Below, piece after piece: positions 33,246 through 38,502 of a stretch of 38,502 bases of DNA. Each line of letters opens with the position of its first letter. Positions within the stretch are counted from its first letter, which is position 1. Position numbers and translations under genes: made by a program. The notes beneath the pieces are model-generated. The model was not told where the DNA came from. It ran no database searches and saw nothing but the letters and a program-made list of their open reading frames with translations. This stretch comes from CBFDBF01 sp050295355 (GTDB lineage: Bacteria; Pseudomonadota; Gammaproteobacteria; Chromatiales; Chromatiaceae): the NCBI GenBank assembly GCA_050295355.1, contig JBNKPL010000008.1, forward strand, positions 1-38,502, written 5' to 3'.

Positions 33246-33907
33246 CACTTGGTCCCTTTTAGAAACGGCACAAAAATCACCGGTTCCAGCATCTCTTTGT
33301 CATAACCTGTTTCGGTTCTGGTAACCCGCACCAAGGCCTGTTCCCGGCCCGCGCCCACGGGAAGCACCATCCTTCCGCCCACCCGCAGTTGCTCCACCAG
33401 ACTTCTGGGAATGCCCTCCGGGGCGGCGGTGACCAGAATACCGTCGTAGGGGGCATAATCCTCGAGCCCCAGCCCGCCATCCACATGACGCAGCCGAATG
33501 TTGCGGATTCCAATCTGCTGAAAACAGCGGCGCGCCTGCTGCTGCAGCGCCCCGATGCGCTCCACGCTGTAGACCCTCTTCACCAGTTGCGCCAGGACCG
33601 CCGCCTGATAACCCGAACCGGTCCCGATCTCTAAAACGCTCTCCATCGGCCCCGCTTCCAGCAGCAGTTCCGTCATTCGCGCCACAATATAGGGCTGGGA
33701 TATGGTCTGCCCATAACCGATGGGCAGCGAGGAGTCCTCATAGGCGCGGCTGGCGAGGGCCTCTTCCAGAAACAGATGACGCGGGGTATTGCGAATGGTC
33801 TCCAGCACCTTGCGGTTGCTGATCCCCTTCTGACGCAACCGTTCCACCAGTCGTTCGCGGGTCCGCTGGGAGGTCATCCCGATACCGCGATGGAGCAGTT
33901 CGTTCAT
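33245..33907 (-). CDS. pcm: Protein-L-isoaspartate O-methyltransferase
   Basis: 220 residues. It repairs isoaspartyl damage in proteins using S-adenosylmethionine. The family motifs are GYGQTISQPYIVARM, EIGTGSGYQAAVLAQL (SAM-binding, near 92-107) and DGILVTAAPEGIP. The start overlaps the surE stop by four bases (ATGA), the arrangement known from E. coli. Cytosolic. Confidence 0.96.
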   Translation of the reverse strand: MNELLHRGIGMTSQRTRERLVERLRQKGISNRKVLETIRNTPRHLFLEEALASRAYEDSSLPIGYGQTISQPYIVARMTELLLEAGPMESVLEIGTGSGYQAAVLAQLVKRVYSVERIGALQQQARRCFQQIGIRNIRLRHVDGGLGLEDYAPYDGILVTAAPEGIPRSLVEQLRVGGRMVLPVGAGREQALVRVTRTETGYDKEMLEPVIFVPFLKGTK

Positions 33908-34656
33908 TCAGCCATCCCATCCAGCCAGCTCCCGATCTTCTCCAGATCCGAATGCCGCGTCAGATCCACCTGCAATGGCGTGATGGAAACATAACCTTCC
34001 CGGATGGCATGGAAATCGGTGCCCGGTCCGGCGTCTTGTTCCGCCCCGGCGGGTCCGACCCAATAAATGGTGCGTCCCCTGGGGTCCGCGGCCCTGACCA
34101 CCGGCTCCGCCTTGTGGCGATGCCCGAGCCGGGTCGCCTGATAGCCGCGAATCCGCTCATAGGGGAGATCCGGAACATTGATATTTAGAATGGTATCCGC
34201 GGGCAGTGGGGCCTGCAGCAGGCGCTGCACCATGTGTCGGGCCACGATGGCGCCCGTTGCATAGTGCTCCGGGCTGGATGAGGCCATGGAGATCGCCAGC
34301 GCGGGCAGGCCCAAAAAGCGGCCTTCGGTGGCCGCCGCGACGGTGCCGGAATAGAGCACATCGTCGCCCATGTTGGCGCCGGAATTGATGCCGGCGATCA
34401 CCATGTCCGGCTCCTCTTCCAGCAGCCCGGTAATGGCCAGATGCACGCAATCCGTGGGCGTACCGTCCACGCGGATAAAACCGTTGGCTTCCGTATGCGC
34501 CCGGATGGGAAATTCCAGGGTGAGGGAGTTGCTGGCGCCGCTGCGATCCCTGTCCGGCGCTACCACGGTAATCTCCGCCAGCGGCGACAGGCCATCAAAC
34601 AGGGCCTTGAGACCCGGCGCCTGATAACCGTCATCATTACTCAGCAGTATTTTCAT
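33904..34656 (-). CDS. surE: 5'-nucleotidase SurE
   Basis: 250 residues. A metal-dependent nucleotidase/phosphatase involved in stationary-phase survival. The N-terminus MKILLSNDDGYQAPG holds metal ligands Asp8 and Asp9; the later GINSGANMGDDVLYSGTVAA is the second family motif. The ATG at 34656 is the family start; the longer frame to 34671 adds five unsupported residues. It heads the surE-pcm-yqaA-nlpD-rpoS series, with overlaps at the first two joins. Confidence 0.96.
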   Translation of the reverse strand: MKILLSNDDGYQAPGLKALFDGLSPLAEITVVAPDRDRSGASNSLTLEFPIRAHTEANGFIRVDGTPTDCVHLAITGLLEEEPDMVIAGINSGANMGDDVLYSGTVAAATEGRFLGLPALAISMASSSPEHYATGAIVARHMVQRLLQAPLPADTILNINVPDLPYERIRGYQATRLGHRHKAEPVVRAADPRGRTIYWVGPAGAEQDAGPGTDFHAIREGYVSITPLQVDLTRHSDLEKIGSWLDGMAE

Positions 34657-34686
34657 ACAACCCCAGCCCATACCAATACGGAGCTC

Positions 34687-34715
34687 ACTATATCAAAGTA
34701 CTGATATACTGTCGG
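34687..34715 (-). promoter_or_regulatory. Candidate surE promoter in a divergent palindrome
   Basis: On the minus strand, CCGACA (34710-34715), 17 bases, TATAGT (34687-34692). On the plus strand, TATACT (34705-34710) lies 34 bases before the Smr gene's ATG. Both -10 boxes overlap the inverted repeat TATATCA-N6-TGATATA (34689-34708), so the two promoters may share one operator or exclude each other. Confidence 0.45.
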
Positions 34716-34743
34716 CCCTGTTTCCAATACCCATAAGTCTTCC

Positions 34744-35295
34744 ATGGCCCGCAACCCATCCGATCCCGAGGACAGCGATCTTTTCCTGCAAGAGGTGAAA
34801 GACGCCACGCCGCTGGAACACGACCGCGTGGCGCCCTGGAAACGGCGCCGCCCTCCCCGCCCGCTGCAACACAAACAGGATGGCGACGCGGAACACCTCC
34901 ACCCGGATCAATATTCGGAGCAGGAGATCGAAACAGAGGATGAACTGCTGTATTACCGCCCGGGGGTGCAGAAGAGAGTGTTTCAGGATCTACGCCGGGG
35001 ACGGCTGGAGATGGAACTGGAGCTGGATCTGCACGGGCTGACCGCAAACCACGCCCGCCAGACCCTGGAGCTTTTTTTTCGCGATTGCCAACGCCGTAAT
35101 CTGCGCTGCGTGCGCATCATCCACGGCAAGGGGTACGGCTCCGAGGGGCGTCAGCCGGTCTTGAAACAGAAACTGAACCTCTGGTTGCGGCAACGGGAGG
35201 ATGTGCTGGCCTTCTGCTCCGCCACCCGACGGGACGGCGGCACCGGCGCGGCTTATGTGCTGTTGCGGTCGGCAAGAAAAAACCGGCAGAGATAA
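34744..35295 (+). CDS. Smr-domain protein
   Basis: 183 residues. A C-terminal Smr domain (about 95-178) like that of MutS2 and the SmrA/SmrB proteins, which are nucleases; SmrB cuts mRNA at collided ribosomes. The key motifs LDLHG and HGKG, and a final GGTGAAYVLL, are visible. The N-terminal 90 residues are charged and probably flexible, as in stand-alone Smr proteins. It is divergent from surE. The stop codon lies in the loop of the downstream terminator. Confidence 0.92.
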   Translation: MARNPSDPEDSDLFLQEVKDATPLEHDRVAPWKRRRPPRPLQHKQDGDAEHLHPDQYSEQEIETEDELLYYRPGVQKRVFQDLRRGRLEMELELDLHGLTANHARQTLELFFRDCQRRNLRCVRIIHGKGYGSEGRQPVLKQKLNLWLRQREDVLAFCSATRRDGGTGAAYVLLRSARKNRQR

Positions 35296-35312
35296 ATCCC
35301 TGCCGGTTTTTT
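35277..35312. terminator. Terminator overlapping the end of the Smr gene
   Basis: A 13-base-pair stem AAAAAACCGGCAG/CTGCCGGTTTTTT with a ten-base loop that holds the Smr stop codon. A's and T's on both sides let it work in both directions; the DsrC-like gene converges 50 bases further on. Confidence 0.9.
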
Positions 35313-35361
35313 GTCCAGCGTTGCTTCATGCAATCGCTTGAACTCACTACCCGATCGCGGA

Positions 35362-35715
35362 TCAGCCCTCTCTTTCACTGGGCAGCGGCTTGGGAAGCCC
35401 CGCCAGCTTGCACAACTCCGCGATAGGCTCGTTGGGGAAGATCGTGTACAGACGGTTGGTGGCGACCTTGTGCTCGTGGAAACTCTGGCCAACCCGGCCT
35501 CCGATCTCCTTCACCAGGATATGCATGGTGGGATGGGTCTGGTTCTCATGCCAGTACTCACGAAAATAGTCGATCATGCCAATATGTTCATCTCTCAGCT
35601 GATACCCCTCCTGCCTGGCAATCTCATCGGCGAACGCTTCCGTCCACTGACCGGGATTGAGCAGGAAGCCCTCTTCGTCGGTTTTGAACTGCCGGCCATT
35701 GATTTGCAGAGTCAT
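35362..35715 (-). CDS. DsrC-family protein lacking the C-terminal active cysteine
   Basis: 117 residues of the TusE/DsrC/DsvC family. The N-terminus MTLQINGRQFKTDEEGFLLN and the middle FREYWHENQTHPTMHILVKE are typical. True DsrC has two C-terminal cysteines that form a trisulfide with sulfite reductase. Here the inner one is present (Cys102, in LCKLAGLPKP) but the penultimate one is absent: the protein ends PLPSEREG. It should not carry sulfur as DsrC does; a regulatory or partner-binding role is more likely. A second family member lies 149 bases upstream on the same strand. AGGAGA precedes the ATG. Confidence 0.9.
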   Translation of the reverse strand: MTLQINGRQFKTDEEGFLLNPGQWTEAFADEIARQEGYQLRDEHIGMIDYFREYWHENQTHPTMHILVKEIGGRVGQSFHEHKVATNRLYTIFPNEPIAELCKLAGLPKPLPSEREG

Positions 35716-35864
35716 GTCGGTATCTCCTCTGGATTATGGATCGTTAGGTTTGGTTGTTGTCATCTCACTGTCCGGAATCCGTCCTCTTACCTAAGAGCCA
35801 TCCCTGGCAGGCCGGATCTGCTTCGCCCGGCCTGCCGCCGCTCCCGGCATCTCCTCAGCAGAAC

Positions 35865-36206
35865 TCAGTGCACACTTCCGAATGACAGGTCCAGGGTCTC
35901 CGGGGGTAGCGGCATACCCGCAATCTTCCGCCCCTGGTAGATGGGGCCGTGGGGAAAAAGGGTATACAGGTACCTTTTGCCGCCGCGGTCCTGGAACCTG
36001 TGCACTAGCGCTGTCAGGACCGACCGCGCCAGACAGTTGCTTCCATGCACGTCACAATGTTTACGCAGGAAATAGAGCACCTCCATATGGTCAGGGGTCA
36101 GCTCTATCCCCTCCTCTTTTGCCAACTCAATCGCCCGTTGTTCATTCCACTCGTCCAGATCCTCCAGACGAAAATCACGTTCGATGGCCTGTTGATGGAT
36201 CGTCAT
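35865..36206 (-). CDS. Divergent DsrC-family protein without the active cysteines
   Basis: 113 residues, a more distant member of the TusE/DsrC family. It keeps the helical core (FRLEDLDEWNEQRAIELAKE, EVLYFLRKHC) and the arm outline (RKIAGMPLPPETLD) but has neither of the two arm cysteines. Cys51 and Cys58 are in the core. Cysteine-less members have been called RspA-type and are suspected regulators. GAGGAG precedes the ATG. Together with the next gene it makes a tandem pair of unusual DsrC homologues, perhaps in one unit. Confidence 0.82.
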   Translation of the reverse strand: MTIHQQAIERDFRLEDLDEWNEQRAIELAKEEGIELTPDHMEVLYFLRKHCDVHGSNCLARSVLTALVHRFQDRGGKRYLYTLFPHGPIYQGRKIAGMPLPPETLDLSFGSVH

Positions 36207-36331
36207 GCTTGCATCTCCTCAAATTATCTATTCCACCTGTCTGCCATCTCATTCTCTGCTAAGGGACTGCCGGCAGACTCCCTTTGGGATGTACAGGGAA
36301 ACGTCTTAGTGATTCCCCTTGTTAACTAACA

Positions 36332-36346
36332 TTAGATCAAATCTAA
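36332..36346. promoter_or_regulatory. Small perfect inverted repeat before the DsrC-like pair
   Basis: TTAGAT-CAA-ATCTAA in the AT-rich gap between the leftward DsrC-like gene and rightward ispF. It lies 126 bases before the first and 144 before the second. A possible operator; no regulator is known. Confidence 0.35.
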
Positions 36347-36449
36347 AATTATTCCATAGTATTTTGCTATGTTTTTATGCATTTCTTGCTTTTTCTTGTA
36401 TTTACAGTCACTTAAAACATTTGCATTTTCAGGTTCGGCGGAAATACGG

Positions 36450-36455
36450 TAGAAT
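36450..36455 (+). promoter_or_regulatory. Candidate -10 box of ispF
   Basis: TAGAAT preceded by CGG, 35 bases before the ispF start codon. The -35 is not clear. The same GGTAGAAT core is found before the gene at 19245. Confidence 0.4.
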
Positions 36456-36489
36456 CCCTCCCGGTTTTACCTAGATCGGAGACATTCAC

Positions 36490-36960
36490 ATGCGCATAGG
36501 ACAGGGCTTCGACGCCCACCGTTTCAGCCCCGGAAGAGAGCTGATTTTGGGTGGAGTCCCGATCAAGCACGACCAGGGAATGGCCGCCCACTCGGACGGA
36601 GACGTGCTACTGCATGCGCTCTGCGACGCCCTTCTGGGCGCCGCGGGCCTGGGGGACATCGGCCAGCACTTTCCCGACAACAGCGACCAATACAAGGACA
36701 TCGACAGCCGCATCCTGTTGCGGCGGGTGATGGAGCTGCTGAAGCAGAACGGACTGTCGGTTCACAACGCGGATATGACCCTGGTGGCCCAACAGCCGAA
36801 ACTGGCCCCCTATGTGGAGGAGATGCGCAGCCGGATCGCGGAGGATCTGCAAACCGCGCCCTCCCAGGTCAACATCAAGGCCACCACCACCGAAGGGATG
36901 GGATTCACTGGGCGAAGCGAAGGGATCGCCGCCTATGCGGTGGTGCTGCTCCATGAGTGA
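36490..36960 (+). CDS. ispF: MECDP synthase IspF
   Basis: 156 residues: 2-C-methyl-D-erythritol 2,4-cyclodiphosphate synthase of the MEP isoprenoid pathway. MRIGQGFDAHRF holds the zinc ligands Asp8 and His10; AHSDGDVLLHALCDALLGA and ATTTEGMGFTGRSEG are the other conserved motifs. Complete. Its stop overlaps the truD start (ATGAGTGA), so the two are coupled. ispD, usually just upstream, is absent here. Confidence 0.97.
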   Translation: MRIGQGFDAHRFSPGRELILGGVPIKHDQGMAAHSDGDVLLHALCDALLGAAGLGDIGQHFPDNSDQYKDIDSRILLRRVMELLKQNGLSVHNADMTLVAQQPKLAPYVEEMRSRIAEDLQTAPSQVNIKATTTEGMGFTGRSEGIAAYAVVLLHE

Positions 36961-38023
36961 GACCCCCGCGCGCGACCCCGTTCCCTACTCCCAGCTTCCA
37001 TACGCCTTTGGCCCACCCGCCGCCAGCGGACGGATTCGCGCGCGGCCGGAAGATTTCCAGGTGGACGAACTGCTCGGTTTCCGCCCGGATGGCGAAGGCG
37101 AACATGTGCTGCTGCACCTGGAAAAGCGCAACACCAACACCACCTGGCTGGCCGACCGGTTGGCGCGCCTGGCGGGCGTACCCGCCCGCGATATGAGCTA
37201 CGCGGGACTCAAGGATCGCCATGCGGTCACCCGCCAGTGGTTCAGCGTCCGGCTCGCCGGCCGACCCGAACCTGAATGGGGAGAGATCGAATCGGAGGAG
37301 ATCCGTCTGCTGGAGCACGGACGCCATCGCAGAAAACTGAAACGCGGAGCCCTGAGGGCCAATCGGTTCCGAATTCGAATCAGAAATATTGAGGGCGATC
37401 GGGAAGAGCTGGAATCACGTCTGCAACAGATCGGAGAGCAGGGGGTTCCCAACTATTTCGGGGAACAGCGTTTCGGACATGATGAGGGAAATCTGCGGAT
37501 GGCGCTCCGGATGTTCAGCGGCGAGCGGATGAAACTGAGCCGCAACAAACGGGGACTGTACCTCTCCGCCGCCCGCTCCTATCTCTTCAACCAGCTACTG
37601 GCGGAGCGGATCAGGGCCGGGAACTGGAACCAAGCCCTGCCCGGCGACCTGATGATGCTGGACGGCAGCAGGGCCATTTTCCCGATAACCGAGCCCGACG
37701 ATGAAATCCGCGAACGTATCCAGCGGCTTGATATCCATCCCACCGGCCCCTTGTATGGGGCGGGAGCGTCCGAACTCGCTGCCGACAGTGCCGCGCTGGA
37801 GCAGCGAATCCTTGCGGATCACAAAGAGTGGTGCGACGGCCTCGAACGTTCCGGCCTGAAACAGGAGCGGCGCGCGCTTCGAATCCGCGTGGGCGATCTC
37901 CACTGGGAGCGGAAGGAAGAAAACGATTTGGAACTGCGTTTTCAGCTCTCCCCCGGCAGCTACGCCACCGCCGTACTGCGGGAATTGGTCCGCTACGCCG
38001 GGGAAATACATGGCGACTTGTAA
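36953..38023 (+). CDS. truD: tRNA pseudouridine(13) synthase TruD
   Basis: 356 residues. It makes pseudouridine at position 13 in tRNA-Glu. Catalytic Asp88 is in AGLKDRHAVTRQW; FQVDEL near the start and PNYFGEQRFG in the middle are family motifs. The ATG at 36953 overlaps the ispF end by eight bases; a longer in-frame extension into ispF is not supported. In E. coli surE follows truD on the same strand; here surE lies upstream, on the opposite strand. Confidence 0.96.
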   Translation: MSETPARDPVPYSQLPYAFGPPAASGRIRARPEDFQVDELLGFRPDGEGEHVLLHLEKRNTNTTWLADRLARLAGVPARDMSYAGLKDRHAVTRQWFSVRLAGRPEPEWGEIESEEIRLLEHGRHRRKLKRGALRANRFRIRIRNIEGDREELESRLQQIGEQGVPNYFGEQRFGHDEGNLRMALRMFSGERMKLSRNKRGLYLSAARSYLFNQLLAERIRAGNWNQALPGDLMMLDGSRAIFPITEPDDEIRERIQRLDIHPTGPLYGAGASELAADSAALEQRILADHKEWCDGLERSGLKQERRALRIRVGDLHWERKEENDLELRFQLSPGSYATAVLRELVRYAGEIHGDL

Positions 38024-38044
38024 GGTTAATAAAATTTAACCTTA
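38021..38044. repeat. AT-rich inverted repeat at the truD stop codon
   Basis: A 9-base-pair stem TAAGGTTAA/TTAACCTTA with a six-base loop; it includes the truD stop. There is no T-run. It lies just before a perfect TATAAT hexamer (38067-38072), so it may be an operator for the next gene rather than a terminator. Confidence 0.45.
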
Positions 38045-38066
38045 TAGAACAAAGCCTATTTTCCTA

Positions 38067-38072
38067 TATAAT
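38067..38072 (+). promoter_or_regulatory. Candidate -10 box for the TPR-protein gene
   Basis: A perfect TATAAT, 57 bases before the GTG start. No good -35 is seen at the proper distance, which suggests an activator or a weak promoter. Confidence 0.4.
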
Positions 38073-38128
38073 GGCTCCGTTTAACTACCGCAAGGCGAGC
38101 AAGTACTAAGAAGAAGAGACGCAGGCAC

Positions 38129-38502
38129 GTGATCCAGAACGCAACAAAAACAGCAACAACCAGGATCCGCCCCTTCAGGAGCCGTTTTCTCCTGTGGGCC
38201 GCCTGTGCCGTGACGGCCATCCATTCTGGCACCGCCTTTGCCGACTATATCGACGACATCGCCCAGCTCTATGAATCCGGCCGGGTCCAAGAGGCCTACC
38301 AACTCGCCCAGAACAGTCTGTTCAACGGCGAGGGTGATCCCCGGTTTGATCTCTATTACGGCATGGCCGCCATCGACAACGGCGCCCTCAGCGAAGGCAC
38401 CTTCGCGTTGGAACGGCTGCTGCTCATGGAACCGGACAACCACCGCGCACGGCTGGAACTGGCGCGCGGCTACTACTTGCTGGAGCAGTACCCCCGAGCC
38501 CG
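38129..38502 (+). CDS. Secreted TPR-repeat protein, cut by window edge
   Basis: 124 codons are visible, open to the right edge. It starts at GTG 38129 with an N-terminal signal peptide (basic RIRPFRSRF, hydrophobic stretch, cleavage near TAFA, about residue 38). TPR-like helices follow: IAQLYESGRVQEAYQLAQ, GALSEGTFALERLLLMEPDN, and RARLELARGYYLLEQYPRA. This resembles the periplasmic part of some outer-membrane proteins that continue into a C-terminal beta-barrel (SLAM-like/DUF560), but the barrel, if any, is outside the window. Function unknown. Confidence 0.75.
   Translation, partial: MIQNATKTATTRIRPFRSRFLLWAACAVTAIHSGTAFADYIDDIAQLYESGRVQEAYQLAQNSLFNGEGDPRFDLYYGMAAIDNGALSEGTFALERLLLMEPDNHRARLELARGYYLLEQYPRA

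Noticed and set aside
35362..35715. Annotation as a functional TusE or DsrC
   Set aside because: The penultimate cysteine needed by both TusE and DsrC is missing.

Overview
The window comes from a gammaproteobacterium that most likely lives by oxidising reduced sulfur and respires at low oxygen. This rests on stand-alone soxYZ, a sulfide:quinone oxidoreductase-type flavoprotein, an octaheme tetrathionate-reductase-family cytochrome, a YeeE/YedE sulfur-compound permease, two DsrC-family genes, a complete cbb3 oxidase locus, and gammaproteobacterial gene order (alaC-hom; surE-pcm-nlpD-rpoS; ispF-truD). A Chromatiales-like sulfur oxidiser is an inference; there is no rRNA to confirm it.

Layout. 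(1) 1-3.6 kb, minus: thrC, cut by the left edge and missing only its C-terminal end, a 29/30-match hairpin repeat, and a YgiQ-type radical SAM gene. (2) 3.8-13.6 kb, the sulfur island: FadL-type outer-membrane channel and a three-domain periplasmic rhodanese (plus); YeeE permease and a small monoheme cytochrome c (minus); membrane cytochrome b and octaheme cytochrome (minus, overlapping); soxY-soxZ and the SQR-type gene (plus). Most units end in clear intrinsic terminators. (3) 13.6-17.3 kb, minus: an uncharacterised gene, homoserine dehydrogenase and alaC. The island lies between hom and thrC, which are often neighbours in gammaproteobacteria. (4) 17.4-28.5 kb: an Mth938-like gene, a TauE/SafE-like membrane protein, two unrecognised proteins, then the cbb3 locus on the minus strand: ccoN-ccoO-ccoQ-ccoP plus a 40-residue membrane peptide, then ccoG, then ccoH-ccoI-ccoS. 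Hairpin terminators divide it into three blocks. (5) 28.8-30.7 kb, oxidative stress: 2-Cys peroxiredoxin, neelaredoxin-type superoxide reductase and a divergent XRE-cupin regulator, with repeats and a palindrome between the last two. (6) 30.7-34.7 kb, minus: surE-pcm-yqaA-nlpD-rpoS. (7) 34.7-38.5 kb: an Smr-domain gene (plus), two DsrC-family genes lacking the usual cysteine pair (minus), ispF-truD (plus), and the start of a secreted TPR protein cut by the right edge.

How it may work together (inference): the SQR-type enzyme would pass sulfide electrons to quinone. SoxYZ would carry sulfur atoms in the periplasm and the rhodanese would move sulfane sulfur. The octaheme cytochrome and its cytochrome b would link quinones to tetrathionate or another sulfur/nitrogen oxyanion. 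The cbb3 oxidase would be the high-affinity terminal oxidase. No soxXAB, soxCD or dsrAB is present, so the rest of the pathway must be elsewhere.
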